This document shows positions 1-12,267 of a DNA stretch of 64,000 bases, one piece after another. Position 1 is the stretch's first letter; each line of letters starts with the position of its first letter. The notes beneath the pieces are model-generated. The model was not told the origin of the DNA. It did not search any database and saw nothing but the letters and a program-made list of their open reading frames with translations. The translations under genes were made by a program, and so were the position numbers. Location of the stretch: assembly GCA_001724265.1 (NCBI GenBank), contig MEDY01000091.1, forward strand, positions 1 through 64,000. Reading direction: 5' to 3'. Source of the stretch: Rhizaria sp. SCN 62-66. Lineage: Eukaryota > Rhizaria, unplaced.

Positions 1-517
1 TGGTGGTGGCGGCGACAGTGCGAGTGTCGGCGCGGCCACGACCGCGGCTGCGGCGATGCTCCGGTCGCAGGCCATCAAGGCGGCCGCGGCGCAACAGCAA
101 CAGCAGCGGCAGCGGCGTGGTGGGCGGCGGCGCGGGCACCGGCCTCGGGCTCGCCAGCGGCGTTGGCTCCAGCAGCAGCTACATGATGGCCGGGTCTCCG
201 CACAGCCGCATGCCGCCGCCACCGCACGTGCGTTTCCCCAGCACCACCTCCTCGTCCTCAGCCACAGGCGCTGCAGGCGCAACGACAGGAGCGACGGCGG
301 CATCGGCCGCGGCTGTGGCTGGTGCAGGTGCGGCCGCGGCGGGGAGGAACCCCTTTGCGCTCATGGCCGCCACCGTGGGCGCCGCGGGCACTGGCGCCAA
401 TGCCGCCGCCGCTGGTGGTGGTGGTGGCGGCGACAGTGCGAGTGTCGGCGCGGCCACGACCGCGGCTGCGGCGATGCTCCGGTCGCAGGCCATCAAGGCG
501 GCCGCGGCGCAACAGCA
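1..517. repeat. Perfect 99-bp direct repeat (1-99 and 419-517)
   Basis: Bases 1-99 are identical to 419-517, an offset of 418, which is not a multiple of 3. Copy 2 is preceded by a GGT run (about 413-426). Immediately after each copy (at GCGCAACAGCA) the sensible coding frame moves by +1. The first copy starts at the first base of the window, so the repeat could extend further left. Confidence 0.9.
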
Positions 518-3012
518 CGGCGGCAGCGGCGTCAGCGGCGAACGGCACAAGCTCTAACAGCAACAGCAACGCAACAGCCGCAGCAGCTGCAGCGGGTGTG
601 GCTGCGGCTGGGGGCGCGGGCGCGGGTGCGGGCGCTGCTGGATCCGGTCAGTCGCGCAAAGTCAAGTTCTTCGGCGCTCCCGACAACGACAACGACGACG
701 ATGACGACGTGGATGACGTCGACGACGATGATGATGACGACGACGACGGCGGCCGCCGCAAGGGCGTCGTCAAGTTCGCCCTCCCCGGCGGCCCCAAAGA
801 CGGCCACGGCCACCACGGCAGCGCCAGTGCCGCCACCACGCCGTCCGCCGCTGCGGCGGCCGCGAGCGGCGCCAGCGGTGCCGGCGCGGCCAACGCGGCG
901 GCGCTGCGGCAGGGTCCGCCAGTGTCGGCCGCGGCGGCCGCGAGCCCGTTCCCGTTCACGGCAAGCATCCTGGGTGCGCAGTGGACCAAGCTGCAGAAGC
1001 AGCCCGCGCACACCGCAGGCGGCGCACACCCGCAGTCGGCCGCGGCGTCAGCGGCGGCGGCCGCGGTCGCCGCCGCGGCGGCCATCTCGGGCGGCGTGAG
1101 CGCGCGCGGCAAGCTCGCCGGCAGCGGCAGCAGCAACGCCACCGGCGCCAGCAGCAGTACCAGCGGCGCCGGCGGCAGGAAGGGCGCCGCGCTGGGCCGG
1201 AATGCCGCCGGCCACCCGGGGCTCGGCGCAGGCGTGACCGTGAACCCCGGCGCGGCGACTGTGGGCAGCGCGGTGACCGTGAGCGCGGGCGGGTCCAAGA
1301 CGCCCAGCCACAAGGCCGCCGCGGCTTACGCCAGCAGCGGCGGCGCCCCCGCCGCGGCCGCGGTGCATCCGTCGTCGGCCGTGGCCGGCAACACGGCGGC
1401 GGGCAGTGGTGCCGTTGGCGGCGTGGCTGGCGGCGTGACCGGCGGGGTGACTGGCGGGGTGCAGCGGCCGAGCCACGTGCGCACAAGCAGCACCGGCAGC
1501 GGCGTCGTCGCGGTGGCCCTCGCCATGGCCGCAGTGACCAACAACAGCAACAACAATAACAGCAGCGCTCGGCCTGGCAGTGGGGTCAATGCGGCTGCGG
1601 CGCAGCGACGGGGCACTCCGACGCGGCCCTTCTCGCACACCGCGACCTCGAACAGCAACAGCAACATGAACAACAATGCCGCGACTACAGCGGTTGCGGC
1701 CGCCTCAGCTGCTGCCGCTGCCTCCGCTGCCGCTGCAGCCGCCGCTGCCGCCGCCGCCGCGTTCGCCCCGGCCTCGGCCACCGCCGCCCCCGTCTCGCTT
1801 GCATTCAACTCTAATGCAAACGTCAACGCCAGCAACACCAACACCGCGAACTACTCTGCGTTTCCCCCCGCGAACGGTGGGACGAGCATCGCCAGCGGGT
1901 TTCCTTTCGCGCCGTCGCACGCGGTGACCGCGCTGCCGCTGCCCATGTCACCGCCGCAGGCCAGCGCCGCCGCCGCCGCCGCCGCCGCCAGCGCACGCGC
2001 TGCCGCACGCAACTCAGGCACCGCGGGCAATTCCAACAACGCCAGTTTTGCGCACGGCTATGCTGCGTACGGTCACTCTGCTCACGGTCACTCCGCTGCG
2101 GGGGCGGCGGGGGCGGCGGCGGCGCGGTCTCCGGTGTCGACGCCGAAGATGACCGTGGCTGAGGCGGCGCGGCTGGTGGGGCTGGCGGCCGACGGCAGCC
2201 CCGTCGCCACACACACGCCCGACCCCGCTCACGGCCACGGCCACGGCCACGGCGGGCACCACCTCGCGCAGCAGCAGCAACAGCAGCAGTATCCGTACTA
2301 CGGGAATGTGGGCAGCAGGAGCAGCGGCGGCGCCTTGCCCTCCAACGCCGCCGCTGCCGCTGGTAGCGCCAACGTGGCCGCACCCGCTGGCGTTGGCGGC
2401 GGTGCGCCGCAGATCGGCCTCACACAGTTCTATTCGCGCTACTTGCAGCGGCCCACGGTCAACGTGCCCGCCGCAGCACACAACGGCAACGGCAGTGACA
2501 TGGGCGGCGGCGGGCGGCTTAACCTCGGCGCCACCGGAGCGCGCCGGTCATCGGCGCACCAGTATCAGCAACAGTACCACCAGCAGCAGCAGCAGCAGCA
2601 ACAGCAGTACCAGGCGTACCCCACGGTCACCGGCACGGCAGCCTCGGGCGCGGCCGGCAGCAGCGCCAACGCCGGCATGGCCGGGGTCGGGGCCGCCGCG
2701 GCCGGCGGCGCTGGCGCGGCCGCGGGCCGCGGGGGACGCTCGACGCGGATCATGGCAGCCGGCGCCGCGGCCGCGGGGCAGCAGTCGCCGCAGGGGCAGC
2801 CGCAGGGCCAGCCGCAGGGCCAGCAGTACATCGCGTATGGCGGCAACAGCAACAGCAACGGCAACGGCGGCGCTGCGGCCGGGCTGGGACTGGGGCTGGG
2901 CAGGGGCGTGGCCGTCGCCGGGGCCGGCGCGGCGGCCGGTGGGGGCATGGGCCTCGGCACCGGCTCCGGCGCGGGCGCGGGTGCGGGTGCGGGGGCAGGG
3001 CGCAAGTGGTGA
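1..3012 (+). CDS. Ala/Gly/Ser-rich low-complexity protein, 5' partial, reading frame interrupted
   Basis: Not recognised; no catalytic domain is visible. The coherent reading is frame 2 at the extreme left (LRSQAIKAAAAQQ), frame 3 from about 100 to 515, and frame 1 from about 515 to the TGA at 3010-3012. The frame changes fall at the ends of two identical 99-bp repeats. The long frame-1 part has a short basic-hydrophobic segment (SRKVKFFGAPDN), an Asp tract around 685-750, then GVVKFALPGGPKDG, long Ala tracts, Asn/Ser runs, a possible phospho-site region with a mildly conserved-looking MTVAEAARLVGLA stretch around 2150-2185, a His/Gly run and several Gln tracts. Composition suggests a disordered, possibly nuclear protein, but that is inference. 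Either the sequence has errors in the repeat or the gene uses something other than a single frame. Its 5' end lies outside the window. Confidence 0.55.
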
Positions 3013-3545
3013 GCGGATTCAGGCCGCACTGAGCCACGGTAACAGAATGGCGAAGAGTACTCAGTGCTGTTGAATCTGGGTAGCAACGCTCAGTAACGCT
3101 TCTTGACAGTCTGTCCTTAGGGATGGCATTGAGAAAAAAAGAAAAGAGGATGCGCTTGTCATACGACTTACACCGGAACATGTAAGTACCTGTGTGTGCT
3201 TGTTCGTTTGTACATATTCTTCTTCCCTAGGACAAAGCAACGCATCAATTGTTTATATAGCACATTGTTTCATTAACACTATCATTAATAATTAATAATC
3301 ACATAGATCCTTTTAAAAATACATCTACATTCGATTACAACGATCACAATATGTGACGTTTGCGTGCCTCGCACCCACACGTGAAAATATTAAATATTCG
3401 ACTACAGTCCAAGTTAAAGTGGATAATATAACTTCAAGTTATATTATGTATCATTCTTCGTATAATAGTTTCACGTGTGTACTTAATAAACAATTTTTTA
3501 CAACATCTTGCAAATTAATCAAGAGCAAACGTTGTTTCGTGATCC
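3013..3545. other. Convergent intergenic spacer
   Basis: AT-rich spacer between two convergent genes (stop at 3012 on +, stop at 3546 on -). An AATAAA hexamer lies at 3485-3490 on the + strand, about 470 nt after the + stop. No ORF or RNA gene is supported here. Confidence 0.6.
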
Positions 3546-6500
3546 TTACATCTGCATTGCCGAGAGCAGGGCTTCACTGGACGCCCAGAGTCTCATCATC
3601 GCGCCCAGCCCAGCCGCATTCGCGTTGGCTGCGGCACCGCCGGCCTCATTGTGCGCGCCGTTAACGATCGCGGCGCCAGACGTGCTGACGGCGCCGCCCC
3701 GACCGACAACGCTGCTGCCGCTGCCGCTGGCGACCGCGGCGGCCACTGCGGTGGTCGCGACGAGCTTGCTGCCGGCGCCGGCCCCCGCAGCGTCGAGCGC
3801 GAGCGCCGAGGCGAGCTTCATGACGAGCTGCAGCGTCAGCGAGCTGATGATCAGCGCGCGCGACCGCGGGTCTGCGCCGCTCGCGCCCGCGGCCGCCCCA
3901 GCGCCTGCGGCGGCGTTGGCGCCCGGGGCAGAGCTGGGCGCGGTGGCGACGCGGCCCGTGGACAGGAAGGCCTTCATGAGCGCGCGGTGCGTGAGCGGGC
4001 TCTCGGCGCCGCCCAGCGAGAGCACGCCCAGCGCGTTGCTGTCGGCGGGGCCTGCGCAGGCGAGCGAGTCCTCCAGCAGGAACACGACGCCCGCGGGCGG
4101 AACGCCGACGCCGGCGCTGGCGCTGGCGCCCGAGCTAGAACTCGGGATGCTCGGGGCGTTGGGGTGGTTCGAGTAACTCGCGCTGCCGCTGCTACCGCTA
4201 CTGTTGCTTGTCACGAGGTTGAGTAGGAGGTTATGTGCGCGCGCATTGGCGAGAAGCCTGGGCTCACGTAGCAGTGCTAGTGCGGGCGCGGAGGCACTTA
4301 GCCCGGGTAAGTAGCTGAACCACGGCGTCGCGGGCAGCGCGGCGCGGGCCTGCAGCGGCATGTGCAACAACTGCAACTGCAACGCTGTCCCGAAGCCAAA
4401 CGAAAATGCCTTGCGACTGTGAGTGTTGCTGAGAGCAGCGTGCGCGGCGTTGATGGGCACCAGCGCGAGCGGATGCGGGTACCTCGACCGGCCACCGCTA
4501 CTCGTACTACCGAGCTGCTGAGAGCCCGCAAAGCGTCCCCACCCATTGCTCGCGTTGACGCCCGTTGTGCTGAAGCTATCGTTGGTGAGGCCGATGTTGC
4601 CGCTGCTTGCCGCCGCGAGCGCGGGCGGCGTGTGGGGCCTGACGGTAAGCAGGCGCGCGAGCAGCGCGGAGGACAGCAGCGCGGGCTGCCCGAAGCGCAC
4701 CGAAACCGGGACGTAGACGTAAGGCGACACGGCCAGTGCAGACACGCTCGCGCCTCCATCACCAGTGTTGGCGTTGCTGCTGCTGGTGTCGAAGTGGCAG
4801 TAGTTGTTTTCGTAGAGCGCGACGCCGCCCTCGTCGCGGCCGAGGCGACCGTAGACGCCGCCGGGGCCGTGCGCGTCGTCGCCGTTGTCGCCAAAGACGA
4901 GCTCGATCGCAGACCGGACTCTGACGCCCGCGGTGCGCGCGGCCGTCTTGGGCACGACCACGAAGTCGACGGTGAAGTACCCGCCGGCCGCGCTAATGCC
5001 GCTCGCGAGCAGACTTGCCGCGTTGCTACCACCACCCCCACTGCCGCCGGCAGAGCTGAGCGAGCCACGCTTGCGGCGGTTCGCCACAGCATCCGCGCTG
5101 TCGGCGGCCGCGGCCGCGGCGTGCGAGAGCGCGCTGGCGGCGGCGTAGGTGACGAGGGCGTTGCCGATGGCCGTGGTTGCCTCGGCAAGGCAGGCGCGGT
5201 GCAGCTCCTGCTGCGTCTGCTCCTGCACGCGCCACTCGTGCCACCCTGCGGCGGCCGCGGCGGCGGCGGCCGCCGCTGCTGCGGAGGCAGAGGCGGAGGC
5301 CGAGGCCGAGGAAGACGACGCGGAAGCCGAGGCGAGCGCGGCCGCGGTGGCGAGGGCGGGCGGCACGGGGATGGGCAGCGAGGACGGGGACAGCCAGCCG
5401 CCCGCCTTGAGGGGCTCGGAGAACACCTGGTCGCCCGTATGCACGACCCTCACGGCCACACTCTTGCCCTGCTTGCTGCTGCTGCCGCTGCCGCTGCTCT
5501 GCGCGGTGGTGGCAAGCGGCGAGACCCAGCCGACGGCGGTGGGCGAGGCGAGCACGCCCTCGAGTTTGGCCTCGATCGTGAGACCGCTCAGCGCCGTCGT
5601 CGGGGGCGCGAATCCGCCCACCGCGGTCGTCGCCGTCGCGCCCACGCCGCCGTCGCCGCCGCTGCCGCCGCTGGAGCTGTTGGCGAAGAAGCCGTGCGGA
5701 TGGCTGCCGCTGGAGACCGTGGGCAGCGCGGCAACCGTGAGCGTTGCACCGGCCGCGGCCAAGTAGCCCTTGACGCCGCCGGGCCAGCACGCGGGCGAGA
5801 CCAGGTGTGCGGCCTCGGGTAGGTGCGCCCGCAGCTCAGACATGACGAGGTCGAAACAATGCGCGCGCGAGCCGAGGCCCATGCCGCCGCCCTGCTGCTG
5901 TTGCTGCTGTTGCTGACTGGCGTTGACCGCCGCGGCGGCGCTGAAGTCGAACCCGCCGTTGGTGTTGTTGTAGTAGTTGTCAGTGTTGGGCTCGGCGCCA
6001 ACCCAGCCGCCCACGCCAACGCCGCTGTTGCTGTTGCCGTTGCCGTTGTTCACGGTCACGCCGCCGTCCGCGTCGCCCCAGGTGACGCCGCGCGTAACGG
6101 GCCGCGACGCCGCGCGCGAGGTGAAGGCTGTAGAGCTCACGCTCGCGGTCGCGCTCGAGAACGGGTCGCTGCTAGACTCGCCGCTGAACGCGCCCCCGCC
6201 GGCGCCTGCACTGCTGCCGGTGCCGCTGTCGGTCGCGATGCTGTTGCCCGCGTTGGCGGCCTGCGCGAGGCGGCGCCGCAGCCGCGCCTGGAGCTGCTGC
6301 TGCTGCGAGTGCAGGTGCTGCGCCTGCGCCTGCGCCGTGCGGGCTTTGACTGTGTCCGCCGCTGTCGCGGGGAAGCCGCCCGGCGCGCCGCCGTTGGCGG
6401 ACGGCGGGCCCTGGCCGGCGACAGCGGCGTGGCCGTACTTAGCGCTGGCCTCGGCTGCAGCGCCCGCCGCGGCCGCCGCGGTGAGCTGCTCGTTGGCGAC

Positions 6501-8058
6501 GTGCAGTGCCGCCAAGTCCTTAACTGAGGCGAGGCAGTGCGCATTGACTGTGAGCAGCCCGTGGCCCGCGAGCGCGCACGTGCCGCCGCGGCACGCGCCC
6601 TCCGCCGCGGGCTCGCCGCCGGCGGGGGGCCTGGCCTGCTGCTGCTGGTACAGGGGCGGCGCGGCGCGGCAGTCGGCGCAGGTGTCGAGCTTGAGCACCC
6701 AGGTCTTGATCCAGGGGTAGCGCGTGATCATGTGCGTGACGGCCGACAGCGCCGCCGTCACGGCCGCCGGGCCCGCCGCCGAGAGCGCACCGCCCGCGTT
6801 CGAGAGCGCAAGCGCGTGCGGGGCCGGGATGCCCAGCCCGGTGCCCACCGCGGTCGCGGGCGCGGAGCAGACGCCCGAGGCGGCCAGCGCGGCCAAGTAC
6901 GCGCAGTCCACACTGACGCCAGCGCCAGAGCCCGCGGGGCGAGAGTACGAGCTGCCCTTGTTGCTGGCTGCGCCGGTGTGCGTGCGGATGTAGGGCACCG
7001 AGGACAGAGGCGAGGGGAGGCCCGCGGCGGCGGTGACGAGCGAACGCAGCGCCCAGCCCGGCAGCGCCGTGGCCGCGACGGGCACCGGCGTGACCGTGGC
7101 GGGAGGCTGGAAGGCCGCATCGTACGCCGCTGCAGCCGCAGCCGCAGGGGACTTGACACTCTGGTCGACAAGAGCTCTGCCGCTGCTGCTGTTCGCAGGC
7201 AGGAACGCGGGGTCGACGTCGAGCGCGACTGGACCCAGCACCGCGACGCCCAGCTCCACGGCCAGCGCGGCGACGCCGTTGCCCAGCGCCAGCAGCCGGC
7301 TCGTCGAGTCCGCACCCGAGCCCGCGCCAGCCGCCGCGCCCGCCGCGGCACTGTGCCGGCGGCTGTACCCGTCGCCGTCCGCCCCCGCCCCGCCGCCGCC
7401 GCTGCTGGCGTGGCGGTGGCCGAGACGGAGCGTGTACACGGTCTCGCTGCGCGTGTGGTACGTCTCGCCGCCGCCCGCAGCGTTGCCGCCGCTGACGAGC
7501 GCGTTGGAGCGCGTGTGCGTAGCGACGAAGGTCGACGCCGAGGGCTGCGGCTGCAGGTGCCCGCGCGCGGCGCCCGCCGAGACGAACGCGACACGGCCCT
7601 TGGTCAGCGCGCGCAGCTTGGCTAGCAGCGCGGGGCAGTGCGTCGCCTTGTGCGCCAGCGGCAGCGCGCGGTAGTAGTGCACGTACGCGTCGTGGCACTG
7701 CGCCAGGTCGCCCGCCCACGTGTTCGCGCCGCCCGCCCCGCTGCTGCCGCCAGCGCCGGCACCGGCACCGAGTCCGACGCCGCGATGGGTCGAGGCGGCC
7801 GCGGCGGTGGCGGTGAGCGGCGAGGACGCAGGAGGACGCGCAGGGGCCGCTGCGGCGAGCGTGAGCGTGTGCAGCGCGCGCGTGGGCGGCATGTCCGGGC
7901 AGTGCAGCAGCTTGATACGGCTCGCGATCGCGTCCGTCGCGTACGCCTTGCCCAGCGTCGCAGCAATCGCCGCGCGCACGGCGGCCGCCGTCACGCCGCC
8001 ACTGCCAGAGGAGATCTCGGGACGGCTGCTGTCGTACGGGTCACCCTCTGCGTCAACG

Positions 8059-8093
<35 letters not shown>

Positions 8094-11000
8094 GATGATG
8101 TTGGCCTCGGCCGCAGCGGCGCGCGCGTTGGCGCGCTCGACGGCGCGCGCGGCGGCCAGCACAGGCTCCACAACGTCGTCGGGGATGCAGCTCGTGGCGA
8201 CGGCGACGAGGCGCTGCAGCGACTGCGCGATGAGCGCGAACCAGTACTGCTTGACGTGGGCCGGCACCGGGTACGGCAGCAGCAGCACCGCCTCGCAGAA
8301 GGGGTTCACGGCCGCCTCGAGCATCGGCGTCAGCGAGCCCGCGCTCGTGGGCGTCGACAGAAGCGCCTGCGAGCCGTCGTTTGCACTGGCGCCGGCGCCA
8401 GCAGCGCCGGTCGCGCCGCCAAGGCCTGATATCTTGCTGCCAGCGCCGTTGTTGGCGGTCGAGGGCACGAAGGCGTGCGGCGAGGACGATAGCGACGGCA
8501 GCGTGATGGCCACGTAGCGCTGCGCGTGCGACGGCACCTGCGCAGGCACCAGCCGACACCCAGCGCCAGTGCTGCCACTCGCGTTGGAGCGGCTGATGTG
8601 ATTGTTGTGACTCGTGCTGCTCGTGGTGGAGCGCGCGACGGTGGGCATCGCGAAGGACAGCAGCGCGCGCCAGCCCTTGTCGCGCCACAGCGACGGCATC
8701 ACGTTGCCGCCCAGCAGTGCCTCGGCGGCCTCGCCCTCAGCGTCGGCCTCGGGGTCCTCGGCGTTCGCGGGGTCGGCACTGTGAGCATTGCTGTAGGGCA
8801 GGCCGATGTCGAGCCAGGCTTCGCAGGCCTTTTCATCGCGCAGCATCGCATACGCACTCTTGTCAGCGCCAGCACCGCTGCTAGCCGTGCCCGCACTCGC
8901 ATCACTGCCCGTGCCGCTCTTGCCACTATTGTTGTTGGCGTTACTGGGACCGAGCGCGGCGCCGACCCAGGGCGCGTAGCAGTCCGCGACCCACGCGCCG
9001 ACCTTGCGGCCCTTGGCCTCGGTGACGGCGCCGCGGCCGGCGCGGCGCGCGCGCGCCAGGCGCCACGCGCGCTGCAGCAGCTTGGCGGCGCGCAGCCGCG
9101 TGCGCAGGTAGAGGTACAACCTTCGCGTGCGGACCATGCGCAGCGTGGCGAGGATCTTGACGCCCGCGGCGTGCGCGCGCGCCACGGTCGCGGGGTCCGG
9201 GTTGGGCCCGAAGAAGTGGGCCCAGGGGTCGGGGTCCGCCGTGACGGCCACGGTAAAGGCCCCCGCGTCGTCGCCGCCCGAGGCCGTGAGCGCGCGATCC
9301 GGCTCGGAGGCGTCGCCGACGGGCACCAGCGCGCGAGAGAGCGAGGACGACGTCGGCCGGCTACGGCTCCGCGCTCCGTGCGCCCCGTGGGCTCCGTAGG
9401 CGTCGTTCCCGCCGTTGGCGGTGCCGGTGAGCAGCAGCGCGCCCAGCTCGCGCACCTCGGCCGACGCCGACGCCGCCGCCGCCGCAGCCACGGCGCCCAT
9501 CGTGCTCCCGCTCACGCCGCCCGCGCCGGCGGCCACGCCCATCACGCCGGCCACGCCGCCGTTTCGGACGCCGCCGCGCACGGCGAGCCCGGCCATGTGG
9601 GCGTTGAGCGAGCCCCCGACGGGCGGCTTGACTTCCTGCGCGCGGTGATGAGGGTGCGGCTTGACGATCGCGCTGCCGGCGAGGGGCGCGGCCGACACGC
9701 GCGCCGTGCCCTGCGCCAGCGACGCCGCGTTGCCGACAGTGCTGCCGCCGGGACCGCCCGCGGTCGCGCGCGCTCCGCCCACGCCGCTGCCGCTGCTGGA
9801 GCCTGTGTTGGAGTGGCTGTGGGAGAAGGAGAGCTTGTCCTGCAGCGCGCGGAGGTCGCTTGTGGAGGACTCGAAGCAGCGAAGCAGGCGCAGCGCCAGC
9901 GGGCCCGACGCCAGCGACGCGCCCGCGCCCGCGCCGCTGGCACCGCCCGCGGCGGACGCAGCGGATGCGGCGGACGCGGCGGACGCGGTGGTGCGGTGGT
10001 AGGTGCCAGCTAGCCCCAGCCCCAGCCCCAGGCCCGGGCCCTGCTGCTGCGAGGCGCTCGCGTCGGAGCTCGTGACGCGGCGGGGCCAGGCTGCCGCGGC
10101 GGCCACGTCCCTGGCGTCCAGCCCCAGAGCCTTCTTGCCGCCGCTGCTGCCCCTCTGCTGTTGTTGCTGCTGCTGTTGTTGCTGCTGCTGCGCGGCGCTC
10201 ACACCACCCGTGCTGGTGGCGGGGGCGGGTGGTGGCACCAGCGCGCCGACACCCTCGTCCTCGGCCAGCAGCGTCACCTGGTGCCCACTCACGGTCCCGC
10301 CCGCAATCCCGTGCAGCGCGGCGAAGCGCTCCAGCAGCGAAAGCACGACCTCGACCGCGCCCCACAACGAGTGCGAGTGTGCCTGAAGGGGATTAGAAAC
10401 AAATAGGGATAGAGTTGGGGTATATGTGAGTGTTGATTGAAAAGTTGGAACTATGGAAGATAATTTGAACGCTGACAGTGAATGAGTGAAACACACGACG
10501 AACCTGGAAAAGCGAGAACTCTGGCGTGGCGCGCAAGAGGCGCCCGCCGGCCATCTGCAGCTGGTGCAAGTTGTGCGCGTGGATGAGGTCGCTGAAGGCC
10601 ACAGTCGCGCGCCCGTTCGCGGCCGCCGCGGACTGGCCGTGCGCGATTGCCGTGGTGGCGCCGGGGACGGGGTTGTACACCACGAGACTGCCGCCGCCAC
10701 TGTTGCCGCCGCCGCTGTTGCCGGCGGCCTCGTAACCGCTCGTCTGCTGGTTGTACACGAGCGCGCCGCCGCTGCTGCTGATGGAGTTGCCGCCGCCGCC
10801 GCCGCCGCCGCCGGTCTGCAGCGCGACAAGGCGCGCGACGTCGGTCACGGCAGCGGCGTCCGCTTCGGCCCCCGCGCCCGCGGACAGACCCTGCGCCGCG
10901 AGCGCGCTGGCCGCCGCGAGCAGCAGCCCTGAGCCCACGCCTGCGCCGGCGGTGTTGGCGGTCGGCGGGGACATCAGGGCCAGCTGCTGCTGCTGCTGCT

Positions 11001-12267
11001 GCTGGGCGTTGAAGGGGCCGTAGATAGCGCTGGGCTCTGCGCCGGCGCTCTTAAGCAGCCCGCCGCCTGTTGCGCCGCCGCCGCCGCCGCTTCCGCCGGT
11101 GTAAGTGAGCGCAGGGGCGGCGCTGCTGGACTCGAGGATGTAGGGAATGAACTCCGCCTTGGGCACCTCCCTGACCGTGCCCAACGCGACGTTGCCGCTG
11201 CCACTGCCGCTGCCACCGCTGCCGCTGCTGCCGCTGTTGTTGTTAATGTAGGAGTCGAGGTCGAAGCGCACGCCGGCCAGGTTCGCATCGTCGGCGCCTG
11301 TCGCCGTCACCATGCTGCAGCTGGTGGTGGCGATGCCGTTGTTGGGCGCAAAGCGGGCCTCGGCGGGCAGCAGCGGCACGGCGCAGCCCTGCAGCCCGCC
11401 GCCCAGCGCCGCGCCCGCCGCCGCGCCGGCGCCCGCGCCCGCAATGCTCGCGCTGCCGGAGCTGGCCTGCGGCGGCGCGATCAGGCGTGGCGCGCGGCTG
11501 CGGTTGTCGAGGCTGTGCGCGGCGGCGATGGCCTTGGCGCGCTGGGGCCCGACTGTTGCCGTCATGCGCATCCCTGTGCCCTGGGCGCCCCCGGAGGCGG
11601 CACTCGTGCTCGAAGTCAAGCCGCAGCCGCCGCCCGTGTTCGGGGCGATGCCGTAGTGCGAGCGAAGGAAGGCGGTGGCGTTAGGGCCAGTAGGGTCGTT
11701 GTTGAGCCACTGCGTAACGCGGCCCTGGCGCTGGCGGTCGCGCAGCAGCCCGTGCTGTGCCTTGCCAGCGCCAGAGCCGAAGCCGACGCCGGAGCTTGAA
11801 GCAGCGCTGTTGTTGCTGTAAGGAGAGGCGTTGCTGTAAGGAGAGGCGACGGGGGGCAGAGCGTATGGCACGTTGCCGCTGCTGGGGCCCGCAGCGGGAG
11901 AGAGCGCATAGCCGCTCTGCGGCTGCTGCGGCGGCGCACCGCTCGCGAGCGCGGGCGCGAGAGCGGCCGTGGTGGCGGCGCGGGTATGCTCGACGGCGCG
12001 CAGCACGACTTCGGCCTTGACGCGCAGGTCCGCCTCAGCGCGCGCCAGGACGTCCCGCAGCGACGCATATATGTCGCCGACCTCGGCCGGGACAAGGGAG
12101 GAGCCGGCGCCGGCGCTGGCGCCGCTGGCGGCGGCGGAGGAGAGCGAGGCGTCGAGGGGCAGCGCGTCGAGCCGCTGGCGGACGCGGCCCAAGTCGCGCT
12201 GCGCCTGGAACAATATGAAGCCGAAGTCCTCCGCGTTGCGCGTCGGATCAAACGGGGGCGCACTCAT
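3546..12267 (-). CDS. IQCH: IQCH-like protein (IQ domain-containing protein H family), 2 exons
   Basis: CDS is complement(join(3546..10382, 10504..12267)), about 2,866 aa. The intron 10383-10503 (121 bp, GTTCGT...TTCAG) is phase 0 and joins ...EFSLFQ to AHSHSLWGAV. Starts at ATG 12267, stops at TAA. The N-terminal helical segment (FILFQAQRDLGRVRQRL, then DIYASLRDVLARAEADLRV, residues about 12-75) resembles the IQCH N-terminus. An IQ-like basic helix (LLQRAWRLARARR, around residue 1010) and an ATP-grasp-like region with YPWIKTWVLKLD (near residue 1810) follow, and the last third is globular. Family members are about 1,000 aa; the extra length is Ala/Gly/Ser/Asn/Gln low-complexity sequence (poly-Asn at 8060-8097, poly-Gln at 10155-10195). 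IQCH proteins are associated with sperm/ciliated cells, so a flagellar role is inferred. The assignment comes from remembered family patterns. Confidence 0.6.
8058..8097 (-). repeat. GTT/AAC microsatellite encoding poly-Asn
   Basis: A run of GTT triplets on + (AAC on the coding strand) encodes about 12 consecutive Asn in the IQCH-like protein. It is likely to vary in length. Confidence 0.85.
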
